Source: Mesorhizobium sp. YIM 152430
Lineage (GTDB): Bacteria; Pseudomonadota; Alphaproteobacteria; Rhizobiales; Rhizobiaceae
Length of the DNA: 64,000 nucleotides
Direction of reading: 5' to 3'
Assembly (NCBI RefSeq): GCF_029210365.1
Contig: NZ_JARGES010000020.1
Location: 1 to 64,000 of the forward strand
Positions 50,664-60,421 of this stretch are shown piece after piece. The number at the start of each line of letters is the position of its first letter. Position 1 is the first letter of the stretch. The position numbers and the translations under genes were made by a program. Below the pieces are notes generated by a model, which saw only the letters and a program-made list of their open reading frames with translations, did no database searches and was not told where the DNA came from.

Positions 50664-52085
50664 ATGAGCGAGAAGAAGGCCAGCAACCAGATGTGGGGCG
50701 GACGATTTGCCTCGGGTCCCGCCGCCATCATGGAAGCGATCAACGCCTCGATCGGCTTCGACAGGAAACTCTATGCACAGGACATCCGCGGTTCGCTCGC
50801 CCAGGCCGACATGCTGGCCGAAACCGGCATCATTTCGACCGAAGACCGCGACAGAATCGCGCAAGGGCTGAAGCAGATCCTCGGCGAGATCGAGGCCGGC
50901 ACGTTCGAATTTTCCGCCCGTCTCGAGGACATCCACATGAATGTCGAGGCGCGGCTCGCCGACCTGATCGGCCCTGCCGCCGGACGGCTCCATACCGCGC
51001 GCTCGCGCAACGACCAGGTGGCGACGGACTTCCGTCTTTGGGTCAAGGAGGAGTTGCAGCGCACCGACGCGGCGCTCGTTCGTCTGATCGAGACGTTCTT
51101 GAAACGCGCCGAAGAACACGCCGCGACCGTGATGCCGGGCTTCACGCACCTCCAGACGGCGCAGCCGGTGACCTTCGGCCACCACTGCATGGCCTATGTC
51201 GAGATGTTCGGCCGCGACCTTTCGCGCGTGCGCGACGCCGTCGAACGCATGGACGAAAGCCCGCTCGGCGCGGCGGCGCTGGCCGGCACCGGCTTCCCCA
51301 TCGACCGGCAGATGACGGCAAAGGCGCTCGGTTTCCGCGAGCCGACCCGCAATTCCATCGACACCGTATCCGATCGCGACTTCGCGCTGGAATTCCTCTC
51401 GACGGCCTCAATCTGCGCCACGCATCTGTCGCGGCTGGCCGAGGAGATCGTCATCTGGTCGACGCCGCAATTCGGCTTCGTGCGCCTGTCGGATCAGTTC
51501 TCGACCGGCTCGTCGATCATGCCGCAGAAGAAGAACCCGGACGCCGCCGAGCTGATCCGCGCCAAGACCGGCCGCATCAACGGCCACATGATCGCGCTCC
51601 TGACGGTGATGAAGGGCCTGCCGCTCGCCTATTCCAAGGACATGCAGGAAGACAAGGAAGCCGTTTTCGACGCCGCCGAGACTCTCGACCTGATGATCGC
51701 GGCGATGACCGGCATGATCGCCGACATGGAGATCCAGACGGCGGCGATGAAGAAGGCGGCGGGCGCCGGCTATTCGACTGCGACCGACCTTGCCGACTGG
51801 CTGGTGCGCGAGGCGGGCCTGCCCTTCCGCGAGGCGCATCACGTCACCGGCCGCGCCGTGGCGCTGGCCGAAAGCCGCAAGACGACGCTCGACAAGCTGA
51901 CCATCGACGAACTCAAATCGATCGACGGGCGCATCACCGACGGCATCTTCCAGGTGCTCTCCGTACAGGCTTCGGTGAAGAGCCGCACCTCCTTCGGCGG
52001 GACGGCCCCGCAGGAAGTGCGCCGCCAGATCCGCTACTGGACGAAGCGGCTGAAACAGGATGCAACGCGGCGCAAAAGCCGCTAA
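50664..52085 (+). CDS. argH: Argininosuccinate lyase
   Basis: 473 residues from the ATG at 50664. The fumarase-superfamily signature [12 protein letters not shown] (near 281-292) and the opening [20 protein letters not shown] are diagnostic. It releases fumarate and arginine, the last step of arginine synthesis. It is followed after 37 bases by the lipoprotein gene and then lysA. Confidence 0.97.
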   Translation: MSEKKASNQMWGGRFASGPAAIMEAINASIGFDRKLYAQDIRGSLAQADMLAETGIISTEDRDRIAQGLKQILGEIEAGTFEFSARLEDIHMNVEARLADLIGPAAGRLHTARSRNDQVATDFRLWVKEELQRTDAALVRLIETFLKRAEEHAATVMPGFTHLQTAQPVTFGHHCMAYVEMFGRDLSRVRDAVERMDESPLGAAALAGTGFPIDRQMTAKALGFREPTRNSIDTVSDRDFALEFLSTASICATHLSRLAEEIVIWSTPQFGFVRLSDQFSTGSSIMPQKKNPDAAELIRAKTGRINGHMIALLTVMKGLPLAYSKDMQEDKEAVFDAAETLDLMIAAMTGMIADMEIQTAAMKKAAGAGYSTATDLADWLVREAGLPFREAHHVTGRAVALAESRKTTLDKLTIDELKSIDGRITDGIFQVLSVQASVKSRTSFGGTAPQEVRRQIRYWTKRLKQDATRRKSR

Positions 52086-52122
52086 AGACGAAACTCAAAT
52101 CGCATCGATCCGGACGAGCTTC

Positions 52123-52332
52123 ATGGCATCTGGCAGATTCTTCGCTTCCCTCGCGCTTCTGGCGGCCATCGTCATCGGCGTCTCGGCCTGCGGACGTCGC
52201 GGCCCGCTCGAGACGCCCTATGAGGCCGCCGTCGAGGCACGACAGGAGGCTATCGATAGGGGCGAGCCTGCACCGCCCGAGCCGACGCCGCCGGTCGCCG
52301 ACCGGCCCTTCATCCTCGACCGCCTGCTCTAA
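52123..52332 (+). CDS. Small LptM-like lipoprotein
   Basis: 69 residues from the ATG at 52123. A lipoprotein signal with lipobox VSAC (C23) is followed by GRRGPLE, the conserved LptM/YifL motif, and a proline-rich tail. In E. coli LptM helps the LptDE lipopolysaccharide translocon mature; the equivalent here is inference. Its place between argH and lysA is conserved in rhizobia. Confidence 0.85.
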   Translation: MASGRFFASLALLAAIVIGVSACGRRGPLETPYEAAVEARQEAIDRGEPAPPEPTPPVADRPFILDRLL

Positions 52333-52344
52333 GAAGCGACGCAA

Positions 52345-53610
52345 TTGAACCATTTCGAATACAGGAACGGCGTCCTTCACGCCGAAGACGTCTCGCTACT
52401 CGACATCGCGGCGGAAGTCGGCACGCCCTTCTACTGCTATTCGACCGCGACGCTCGAGCGTCACTACACCGTCTTCGCCGATGCTTTCGCCGACATGGAC
52501 GCGCTCGTCTGCTACGCGATGAAGGCCAACTCCAACCAGGCGGTATTGAAGACGCTGGCGAAGCTGGGCGCCGGCGCAGACGTCGTTTCCGAAGGCGAGT
52601 TGCGCCGCGCACTCGCCGCCGGCATACCTGCCGACAAGATCGTTTTCTCCGGCGTCGGCAAGACTGCGGGCGAGATGGATTTCGCGCTTCAGGCCGGCAT
52701 CCACTGCTTCAACGTCGAATCGGAGCCGGAACTCGAGCTTCTGTCCGAACGCGCGCAGGCCGCCGGCAAGATCGCGCAGATCTCGCTGCGCATCAATCCC
52801 GACGTCGACGCGAAGACGCACAGCAAGATTTCGACCGGCAAGGCCGAAAACAAATTCGGCATCGCTCTCGCACGCGCCCGCGACACCTACAGGCGTGCTG
52901 CCGGGTTGCCGGGGTTGAGGATTGTCGGCGTCGACACCCATATCGGCAGCCAGATCACCGAATTGCAGCCTTTCGACGATGCCATCGCGCTGATGGTCGA
53001 ACTCGCCGGCCAGTTGCAGGCGGACGGTCACCGGATCGAGCATATCGACGTCGGCGGCGGGCTCGGCATTCCCTACCGGATCGACAACGCCCCGCCGCCG
53101 CTGCCCGATGCCTATGCGCAGATGGTACGCCGCCGGCTGAAGCCGCTCGGCCTCAAGGTGATCTTCGAGCCCGGCCGCCTGATCGCCGGCAATGCCGGAA
53201 TTCTGGTCAGCCAAATCGTATTTCTGAAGGAAGGCGACGCCAAGAACTTCCTGATCGTCGATGCGGCGATGAACGATCTGATCCGTCCGACGCTCTACGA
53301 CGCCTTCCACGACATCCGGCCGGTCGTCGAGCAACCCAGCGACGCACCGCGCATGAAGGTCGACATCGTCGGCCCCGTCTGCGAGACAGGCGACTATCTG
53401 GGGCACGACCGCGATCTGCCGAAGATGAAGGCCGGTGATTTGATCTGCGTCTCGACCGCCGGCGCCTATGGCGCCGTGCAGGCGGGCACCTACAACACGC
53501 GGCTTCTGGTGCCCGAAATGCTCGTTTCCGGCGACCGCTTCCATGTCGTGCGCCCGCGTCCGACCTATGACGAGCTGATCGGCCTCGACTCGGTTCCCGA
53601 CTGGCTCTGA
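52345..53610 (+). CDS. lysA: Diaminopimelate decarboxylase
   Basis: 421 residues from a TTG at 52345, giving MNHFEYRNGVLHAEDV, the standard rhizobial N terminus. The PLP lysine is K60 (YAMKANSN); HIGSQ, GGGLG and GPVCETGDYL are present. It makes lysine from meso-diaminopimelate. The TTG start and poor ribosome site may limit its translation. Confidence 0.96.
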   Translation: MNHFEYRNGVLHAEDVSLLDIAAEVGTPFYCYSTATLERHYTVFADAFADMDALVCYAMKANSNQAVLKTLAKLGAGADVVSEGELRRALAAGIPADKIVFSGVGKTAGEMDFALQAGIHCFNVESEPELELLSERAQAAGKIAQISLRINPDVDAKTHSKISTGKAENKFGIALARARDTYRRAAGLPGLRIVGVDTHIGSQITELQPFDDAIALMVELAGQLQADGHRIEHIDVGGGLGIPYRIDNAPPPLPDAYAQMVRRRLKPLGLKVIFEPGRLIAGNAGILVSQIVFLKEGDAKNFLIVDAAMNDLIRPTLYDAFHDIRPVVEQPSDAPRMKVDIVGPVCETGDYLGHDRDLPKMKAGDLICVSTAGAYGAVQAGTYNTRLLVPEMLVSGDRFHVVRPRPTYDELIGLDSVPDWL

Positions 53611-53717
53611 ACGGACGGGAGCCGGTTTCACGATTTAGTGGTCGGCCTCGCCTTCGCCGCGTTTGCTGTTATCCTTGAAACCGATACCGCCCGAAAAGCG
53701 GATGAAGCGGACGGCTG

Positions 53718-56258
53718 ATGGCATTTGACCTCAAAAGACTGAGCGACTTTCTCAAACGCGGGCCGATCGTCGGCCTGCGGCGCACGCGCGCCGCGACCCG
53801 CGCGACGATACTCGTCGAGCGTCTCTGGCCGCTCCTCCTGCCCCTCGCGATCGTCGTCTCGCTCTTTGTCAGCCTGTCATGGCTCGGCGTCTTTCGCGCG
53901 CTGCCGGACTGGCCGCGTCTGGGCCTCGTCGGCTTGTTCACGCTCGCCGGCCTTGCCGCGCTCTGGCCATTGCGGTTGTTCCGCAGCCCCGGCGCCGGCG
54001 AGATCGACCGGAGGATCGAGACGTCCAACGCGCTCCGCCACGCCCCGCTGCGCAGCCAGGACGACAAGCTCGCCGGCAGGGACGATCCGTTCGCCGCCGC
54101 GCTCTGGCAGGAGCATCGCAAGCGCCTCGCTGGTGATCTGAAGGGATTGAGGGGCGAACTGCCGCGCACGGGCATTCCCGATCGCGATCCATGGGCGCTC
54201 AGGGCCATCGCGCCGCTTCTGCTCGTCGTCGCCTTCGCCTATTCGCTCGGGCCGGGCGGCGGCGCGTTGACCGACGGGTTTCGCGCCGCGGCAGGACAGC
54301 AGACAATCCCGCCGCGTATCGATGCCTGGGTGACGCCGCCGGCCTATACCGGCAAGGCGCCGCTCTACATGACCGCCGACGCCAACCAGGGACAGAGCCT
54401 CTTCACCGTGCCCGAGGGCTCGATCGTCGCGGTGCGGGTCACCGGCGGCACCGGCACCGAAAGGCTGAGCTATCTCGACGCCCACACGGCCGAGGAAACG
54501 GCTCTGGAGGCAGGCGCCGGCGCAACGCCCGTGACCGCCGCGAACCGTGCCGGCGCCGCGCAGACCGTCACGCAGTTCTCGGGCACCCTCGCCGCCGACG
54601 GGCTCCTGTCCCTGCGCCCGAGCGAGGAAGGTGACGAAATCGCCAACTGGTCGTTTACCGTGACGCCCGACGCCGCGCCGCAGATCCGCTTCGCGGAAGA
54701 ACCGACGCGGGCCGTCAACGGCGCGCTGCAACTGACCTACGAGGTCGAGGACGATTACGGCGTCGTCGCGGCGCAGACCCTGTTCGAGCCGGCCGATCCG
54801 GCGCCCGACGCGCGCCCGCTCTACGAAGCGCCGGAAATGCGGCTGACCTTGCCACGCCGGCGCGGCAGCGAAATCGTCGCCCGCACCTCACGCGATCTGA
54901 CCGAGCATCCATGGGCCGGCACGCTGGTCGATCTGACACTGGAAGCCGAGGACGGCGCGGCCCAGACCGGCCGCAGCGAGGTCGAACGCTTCACCTTGCC
55001 CGAGCGCCCCTTCACCAATCCGCTGGCGATGGCTCTGGTGGAACAGCGGCAGCTTCTCGCCCTCGACGCGAACGCCAAGCGCCGCGTCCTCGACCTGATG
55101 GACGCCATCACGCTGCGGCCCGAGGACACGATCCCCGAACTGACGCACTATCTGGGAATCATGTCTGCGCGGTCGCGCCTCGATGAAGCGCGATCCGACG
55201 ATCAGTTGCGCGGCGTCGCCGACTATCTGTGGGAAATCGCCGTCACCATCGAGGACGGCTCGCTGACCGACGCAGAGCGCCGCTTGCGCATGGCGCAGGA
55301 AGCGTTGCGCGAGGCGCTGGAGGAAGGCGCATCCGACGAGGAAATCGAGCGATTGATGGCCGAGTTGCGCGAGGCGATGCAGGAATTCCTGCGCGAATTC
55401 GCCGAGCGCGCCATGCAGAACCCCGAGCAGGCCATGCCGATGCCGCAGGACGGGCAGGAAATGCGCCAGAGCGATCTCGAACGCATGATGGACCAGATCG
55501 AGCAACTGGCGAAGTCGGGCGCGCGCGACGAGGCGCAGCAATTGCTTTCGCAGCTTCAGGACATGATGAACAACCTGCAAGCCGGCCGCCAGCAGCAGCA
55601 AGGCGGCGAGCAAAGCGAGATGCGCCAGCAGATGGACCAGCTTGGCGAGATCATGCGCCGCCAGCAGGAACTGATGAACGAGACTTTCCAGATGCAGCAG
55701 GGCCAGCAACAGCCAGGTCAACAAGGCCAGCAGGGCGAAGGCGGCCAGATGTCGCCGGAGGACTTCGCCGATGCCATGCGCCAGTTGCAGCAAGGCCAGG
55801 GTCAACTCCGCCAGGATCTCGAAGCGATGATGGACGCGCTCGAAGGCATGGGACTCCAGCCCGGCGAAGGCTTTGGCGAATCCGGCGAGGCGATGGACCG
55901 TGCGGGCGAATCGCTGGGCGAAGGCCAGGGCGAACGGGCCGTCGGCGAACAGGGCCAGGCGCTCGAAGCCCTGCGCCGTGGCGCGCAGGACATGATGCAG
56001 CAGATGCAGCAGGCGATGGAAGGCGAAGGCGGCGGCCAGCAGCCCGGCGGGCGCAGCCGGCAGGGCGCCGACCGCGATCCGCTCGGCCGTCCGCGCGCGA
56101 CGACCGGCCCCGACTTCGGCGACACGGTGCGCGTGCCCGACGAGATCGACGTGCAGCGCGCACGCCGCATTCTCGAAGCGATCCGCGAGCGGCTGGGCAA
56201 CGCGCTCAGCCCGGAACTGGAGCGTGACTACTTGGAGCGGTTGCTGGAGATGCGGTAG
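53718..56258 (+). CDS. TIGR02302 family protein (DUF4175)
   Basis: 846 residues. Three membrane segments (about 39-60, 74-90, 160-178) are followed by a large beta-rich periplasmic region and, from about 540 to 780, a glutamine/methionine/glutamate-rich helical repeat. The C terminus (RRILEAIRERLGN) is conserved. The family is typical of Hyphomicrobiales and its function is unknown. The Gln-rich part is likely coiled coil. It is convergent with the response-regulator gene. Confidence 0.9.
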   Translation: MAFDLKRLSDFLKRGPIVGLRRTRAATRATILVERLWPLLLPLAIVVSLFVSLSWLGVFRALPDWPRLGLVGLFTLAGLAALWPLRLFRSPGAGEIDRRIETSNALRHAPLRSQDDKLAGRDDPFAAALWQEHRKRLAGDLKGLRGELPRTGIPDRDPWALRAIAPLLLVVAFAYSLGPGGGALTDGFRAAAGQQTIPPRIDAWVTPPAYTGKAPLYMTADANQGQSLFTVPEGSIVAVRVTGGTGTERLSYLDAHTAEETALEAGAGATPVTAANRAGAAQTVTQFSGTLAADGLLSLRPSEEGDEIANWSFTVTPDAAPQIRFAEEPTRAVNGALQLTYEVEDDYGVVAAQTLFEPADPAPDARPLYEAPEMRLTLPRRRGSEIVARTSRDLTEHPWAGTLVDLTLEAEDGAAQTGRSEVERFTLPERPFTNPLAMALVEQRQLLALDANAKRRVLDLMDAITLRPEDTIPELTHYLGIMSARSRLDEARSDDQLRGVADYLWEIAVTIEDGSLTDAERRLRMAQEALREALEEGASDEEIERLMAELREAMQEFLREFAERAMQNPEQAMPMPQDGQEMRQSDLERMMDQIEQLAKSGARDEAQQLLSQLQDMMNNLQAGRQQQQGGEQSEMRQQMDQLGEIMRRQQELMNETFQMQQGQQQPGQQGQQGEGGQMSPEDFADAMRQLQQGQGQLRQDLEAMMDALEGMGLQPGEGFGESGEAMDRAGESLGEGQGERAVGEQGQALEALRRGAQDMMQQMQQAMEGEGGGQQPGGRSRQGADRDPLGRPRATTGPDFGDTVRVPDEIDVQRARRILEAIRERLGNALSPELERDYLERLLEMR

Positions 56259-56302
56259 GGACGGTTAAATCGCAATCGTCACGGACGGCGAGACGCCGAC
56301 GC

Positions 56303-56668
56303 CTAATGTGTCAGTGCGCGCGACACGGCCGATCGGATGTCGGCGAGCGTGAACGGCTTGTCGACGACATCGATTACGACCTGGTCCAGATCGCCCGCGC
56401 GCTCGCGCTGGTCGGCAAAGCCGGTCATCAGCAGGATGCGCAGCGAGGGAAACGACGCCTTGGCCTCCTTCGCCATCTCGATTCCATCCATTGCCGGCAT
56501 CCTGATGTCGGACAGGACGAGGTCGAACCCGCCCGCGTCGCGCGTGATGATTTCCAGTCCCTCCAGACCGTCTTCCGCCATCTCGACCTGATGGCCGTCG
56601 ACGGAAAGCGCGCGCGCCGTGAAGGTGCGCACGGAGGCATCGTCCTCGACGACGAGAATGCGCTTCAT
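56303..56668 (-). CDS. Single-domain response regulator, CpdR-like
   Basis: 121 residues from the ATG at 56668: only a receiver domain with acidic pocket E8-D9-D10, phospho-acceptor D54 (LVLSDIRMP), the Thr of LLMTGF and the Lys of VDKPF. There is no output domain. Caulobacter CpdR has this form and controls ClpXP proteolysis in the cell cycle; this protein is similar but may be a different single-domain regulator. Its ATG overlaps the end of hpt by 4 bases. No histidine kinase is in the window. Confidence 0.85.
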   Translation of the reverse strand: MKRILVVEDDASVRTFTARALSVDGHQVEMAEDGLEGLEIITRDAGGFDLVLSDIRMPAMDGIEMAKEAKASFPSLRILLMTGFADQRERAGDLDQVVIDVVDKPFTLADIRSAVSRALTH

Positions 56669-57210
56669 TCGGCATCTCCCTTGACCACGCCCACGAAGGG
56701 CAGTTCGCGAAATGCGTGCGCGACGTCCATGCCGTAGCCGACGACGAAATAGTCCGGGCATTCGAAACCTGTGAAATCGGCGTCGAGATCGGTCTGGCGG
56801 CGCATCGTCTTGTCGAGAAGGACGGCGATGGAAACGCTCTTGGCCCCGCGCGACAGCATCAGTTCGCGCGTGAATTTCAGCGTCTTGCCCGATTCCAGAA
56901 TGTCGTCGATCAGGAGCACGTCGCGTCCCGCGACCTCGTTGTCGATGTCGCGCAGGACACGCACCTCCCCGCTGGTCGTGCCCGCGCCGTAGCTGGAAAT
57001 GAAGATGAACTCGACTTCCGGCGACAGGCCGGTGTCGTGCATCGCGCGGATGAGATCGGCTGCGAAGATGAACGAGCCCTTGAGAATGGAGATCACGAGC
57101 AGATCGTCATAGTGACGCTCGGCGATTTCCTTGGCGAGTTCCAGATTGCGCCGCGCGATCGCGGATGCGGAGTAGAGAATTTCGATATCCTTGCCGCGGA
57201 CGACGGGCAT
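56665..57210 (-). CDS. hpt: Hypoxanthine phosphoribosyltransferase
   Basis: 181 residues. The PRPP-binding loop is VLLIDDILESGKT (98-110), and the flexible loop SSYGAGT is near 72-78. It salvages hypoxanthine (and guanine) to IMP/GMP. Its start shares one base with the stop of the upstream membrane-protein gene, and it is coupled to the response regulator downstream. Confidence 0.95.
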   Translation of the reverse strand: MPVVRGKDIEILYSASAIARRNLELAKEIAERHYDDLLVISILKGSFIFAADLIRAMHDTGLSPEVEFIFISSYGAGTTSGEVRVLRDIDNEVAGRDVLLIDDILESGKTLKFTRELMLSRGAKSVSIAVLLDKTMRRQTDLDADFTGFECPDYFVVGYGMDVAHAFRELPFVGVVKGDAE

Positions 57211-57812
57211 TAGCGGCTTCCTTCCTGAAAAGTGATCGACACGGACGCGACGCCGTTTCTAGGCGCATCGAGGCGGCTGGAAAAGCCGTGCGCCTGCCCC
57301 GGCGCCAGGACGGACTGATTCGTCCCCAGATGATAGCGCAGCGTCGGACCGTCGGCCTCCGCGACGGAAATGACGATGGGCGGAAGCGTGACCGGCTCGC
57401 CGCCACCATTGCGGACCGCACCCTCGACCAGAAGGTAGGAGCGGCCGTCCAGCCTTTCGATCCGGCTCGTCACGCCCTCGATCCGCAGCGCCTGCGCCGG
57501 CGCATTGCGGATCGTCTCGGCCAGTGGTCCCAGAACCATGCGATGACCGCCCGAAATCCAGAATGCGAGGAAAGCCGCGAGCAGAACGGTCGACCAGAAC
57601 AGCAGCGGTCCGGCCTTGGTGCGGCTGCCCTCATGCGCACCGAACCCGGAAAAGCGATTTATCGGCAGCACCGGATCGCCGGTCGCATGGCGTGCGTTCT
57701 TTGCGCGCGAGGGCGATTCGGCGGGCAGGACTTCACCCGCGACGAGCCTTGGCTGATCGGGACCGCCCTGCATCTGCGCGTCCATCTCCTGCGACACTGA
57801 TCCGACCGGCAT
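57210..57812 (-). CDS. Single-span membrane protein with DUF3426-like C-terminal domain
   Basis: 200 residues. A disordered N terminus (1-65) precedes one membrane helix (about 70-88, LLFWSTVLLAAFLAFWIS) and a beta-rich domain resembling the C-terminal part of MJ0042 zinc-finger/DUF3426 proteins, which usually occupy this position near ftsE in related genomes. The N-terminal zinc ribbon (CPxC pairs) is absent; no cysteine occurs in the N-terminal region. It overlaps hpt by one base and is divergent from ftsE. Confidence 0.72.
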   Translation of the reverse strand: MPVGSVSQEMDAQMQGGPDQPRLVAGEVLPAESPSRAKNARHATGDPVLPINRFSGFGAHEGSRTKAGPLLFWSTVLLAAFLAFWISGGHRMVLGPLAETIRNAPAQALRIEGVTSRIERLDGRSYLLVEGAVRNGGGEPVTLPPIVISVAEADGPTLRYHLGTNQSVLAPGQAHGFSSRLDAPRNGVASVSITFQEGSR

Positions 57813-57945
57813 AAGGACAAATGGTTAAGGCTTCGCTTGGCCGCACTTCGCCGCGACGATCCTTAACGCCTCGTTAACCATAGCGGACCAAGGTCGTCTG
57901 GCGCCTGGCTGTGCGTGGTTCGTGATTCCGGTGAAGGTCGGTGCG

Positions 57946-58605
57946 GTGATTCAGTTCGAAAATGTCGGCTTGCGCTATGGAATGGGCACGGAAGTGCTGC
58001 GCGACGTCTCGTTCCAGGTGCCGCCGCGCTCGTTCCAGTTCCTGACCGGGCCGTCCGGTGCCGGCAAGACGACGCTTCTGCGCCTGCTCTTCATGTCGCT
58101 GAAGCCGACGCGCGGGCTGATCTCGGTGTTCGGCAAGGATCGCGCGCGGATCTCGCCGCGCGAACTGCCGCTGATGCGCCGGCGGATCGGCGTCGTGTTC
58201 CAGGATTTTCGCCTGCTCGACCATCTGACCACCTACGAGAATGTCGCGCTGCCGCTGCGCGTGCGCGGTCGCGACGAAGCGAGCTACCGGCAGGACGTGA
58301 TCGAACTCTTGAAATGGGTCGGACTCGGCGAACGGATGCACGTCCTTCCGCCGGTTCTCTCCGGCGGTGAAAAGCAGCGCGCGGCGATCGCGCGCGCGCT
58401 CATCGAGCAGCCCGACGTGCTTTTGGCGGACGAACCGACCGGCAATGTCGATCCGCCGCTCGCCCGCCGGCTGCTGCGGCTTTTCATGGAACTGAACCGG
58501 CTCGGCACCGCCGTCATCATCGCCACCCACGACCTGACCCTGATGGATCAGGTCGACGCACGGCGCATGGTGCTGACCGGCGGCAGGCTCGACATCTATG
58601 ACTGA
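57946..58605 (+). CDS. ftsE: Cell division ATP-binding protein FtsE
   Basis: 219 residues from the GTG at 57946, which gives MIQFENVGLRYGMG and the usual length; GTGs at 57922 and 57931 are alternatives. Walker A GPSGAGKT (35-42), signature LSGGEKQR and Walker B LLADEPTGNVD are complete. With FtsX it gates peptidoglycan hydrolases at the division site. It overlaps ftsX by 8 bases. Confidence 0.96.
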   Translation: MIQFENVGLRYGMGTEVLRDVSFQVPPRSFQFLTGPSGAGKTTLLRLLFMSLKPTRGLISVFGKDRARISPRELPLMRRRIGVVFQDFRLLDHLTTYENVALPLRVRGRDEASYRQDVIELLKWVGLGERMHVLPPVLSGGEKQRAAIARALIEQPDVLLADEPTGNVDPPLARRLLRLFMELNRLGTAVIIATHDLTLMDQVDARRMVLTGGRLDIYD

Positions 58606-59563
58606 GATCGCCGAGCGCGCCACCGCCCTCCCCGCCCGGGCCGCCGCCCGGCGTGCGCCAACGCCGATCGTTCCGGCCCAGAACGTCGCCGGCACCGCGC
58701 TGATCGTCGTCATCGCCATCATGACGTTTCTGTCCTGCCTGACGCTCGGCGCGGTGACATTGGTGCGCGATTCCTCCAGCGCCTGGCAGACCGAGATTTC
58801 CCGCGAGGCGACCATCCAGATCAAGCCGGGCGACGATTTGGACATGGATGCCTCGCTCGTCGCGGCGCAGGGCCTCGCAGCCGGTTTTGCCGGCGTGCGA
58901 AGCGCCTCGATCGTGGACGAGGACGCGACGGCCCGCCTGCTCGAGCCGTGGCTCGGGACCGGGCTCGATCTCGACGAACTGCCGGTGCCGCGTCTCGTGA
59001 TCGTGACCATCGACCCGAATTCGCCGCCCGATTTCGCCACGATGCGCACGCTTCTGGCCGAACAGGTGCCGGGCGCCGCGCTCGACGACCACCGCACCTG
59101 GGCCGATCGGCTCGTCGCGATGGCACGCACGACGGTCGCGATCGGTCTTGCGATCCTCGGCCTGATGCTGGCGGCGACCGTGCTGACGGTCGTCTTCGCC
59201 ACGCGCGGGGCGATGGACGGCAACGGCCACATCATCGAAGTGCTGCATTTCGTCGGCGCCGAAGCCCGATTCATCGCACGCGAATTTCGCCGCCATTTCC
59301 TCCTGACCGGGTTGAAGGGCGCTACGATCGGCGGTGTCGCCGCGATCATCGTCTTCGTCGGCTTTTCGATCTGGTCCTCCGCCAATCTGGCGACGCCGGA
59401 AGGTGATCAGGCCGCGGCGCTCTTCGGCAATTTCGCCATTGGCTTCACCGGCTATGCCGGCGTGGCGCTCGTGGCCGCCACCGTGACGATCCTGACCGGG
59501 GCCACCACCCATGTCACCGTCGCGGCCTATCTTTCCGAACTCGACGGTCGCCAGCACGACTGA
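58598..59563 (+). CDS. ftsX: Cell division protein FtsX
   Basis: 321 residues with four membrane segments (about 33-56, 180-205, 236-258, 280-306) and a periplasmic domain between the first two. An alanine-rich cytoplasmic N terminus of about 25 residues precedes the first span. It is the membrane partner of FtsE. The M23 peptidase at 301-2247 is a possible but untested target. Confidence 0.93.
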   Translation: MTEIAERATALPARAAARRAPTPIVPAQNVAGTALIVVIAIMTFLSCLTLGAVTLVRDSSSAWQTEISREATIQIKPGDDLDMDASLVAAQGLAAGFAGVRSASIVDEDATARLLEPWLGTGLDLDELPVPRLVIVTIDPNSPPDFATMRTLLAEQVPGAALDDHRTWADRLVAMARTTVAIGLAILGLMLAATVLTVVFATRGAMDGNGHIIEVLHFVGAEARFIAREFRRHFLLTGLKGATIGGVAAIIVFVGFSIWSSANLATPEGDQAAALFGNFAIGFTGYAGVALVAATVTILTGATTHVTVAAYLSELDGRQHD

Positions 59564-59655
59564 CGGCTGGCGAATGGAAATCTTTTGTGTGCTCATGCGT
59601 TTAAAGGCACTACCCTTGGGTCCCTTCGCCGCGTAACGATGGGCGACAATATCTG

Positions 59656-60372
59656 GTGCTGAAGGAAATGCGAGGAACGAGCGCGCGACAATTTCGGCGC
59701 GAGACCGGAAGGCAGAGCCTGCCGGCGTTTTTGCGCGTGTCGATCATCGTCTTCCTGTGTCTCGGCTTCGTCTTTTCCGGCGGATTCCTCATCTTCGCCA
59801 CCCATGTCGGTCGGCTGGAAACCCCGAGCGACCCAGGTAGCGCGGATGCGATCATCGTCCTGACCGGAGGTTTCGCGCGCCTCGACGCGGCCGTTCAACT
59901 CCTTCAGGAGGGACGCGGGCAGCGGCTTTTGATCTCCGGCGTCAATCCGGTCGCCCGTCCGCTCGACATCCAGCGGGCCACGGGCGCGAACGAGAACCTC
60001 TTCGACTGCTGCGTCGACATCGACCGCGATGCGCTCGACACGATCGGCAATGCCGCCGAGAGCGCAAAATGGCTGGAAAGAAACGCCTTTCGCAGCGCCA
60101 TCGTGGTGACCAACAACTACCACATGCCGCGCAGCCTCCTTGAAATGAGCCACGCGCTCCAGAACGCGCGACTGACCCCATATCCCGTCGTCACCAACAG
60201 GCTCGACGGCGGCCAGTGGCTGGCGAGCCGCAGCGCGCTCAGGGTGCTCTTCACCGAATATACGAAATATCTCGCCGCCCTCGCCCGCACGACCGTGATG
60301 CCGCCACGCTCGGGCGACGTGCCGGCGGTCATCGTCGAGGCCGGCACGGGCAACGGTCCGGTCGAGCGATAG
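59656..60372 (+). CDS. YdcF family (DUF218) envelope protein
   Basis: 238 residues from a GTG at 59656 (ATG at 59668 possible). One membrane helix (about 25-50) precedes the DUF218 domain, with ADAIIVLTGGFARLDAAVQL and VVTNNYHMPRSLLEM as the conserved parts. YdcF/SanA-like proteins act in the envelope, with roles in wall or carrier-lipid metabolism suggested for some members. It lies between ftsX and plsC on the same strand. Confidence 0.88.
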   Translation: MLKEMRGTSARQFRRETGRQSLPAFLRVSIIVFLCLGFVFSGGFLIFATHVGRLETPSDPGSADAIIVLTGGFARLDAAVQLLQEGRGQRLLISGVNPVARPLDIQRATGANENLFDCCVDIDRDALDTIGNAAESAKWLERNAFRSAIVVTNNYHMPRSLLEMSHALQNARLTPYPVVTNRLDGGQWLASRSALRVLFTEYTKYLAALARTTVMPPRSGDVPAVIVEAGTGNGPVER

Positions 60373-60421
60373 AGCGTTTCCCTTTCGCGCTTCATCGTGT
60401 AACCAGCGACGATCCTTTCCG

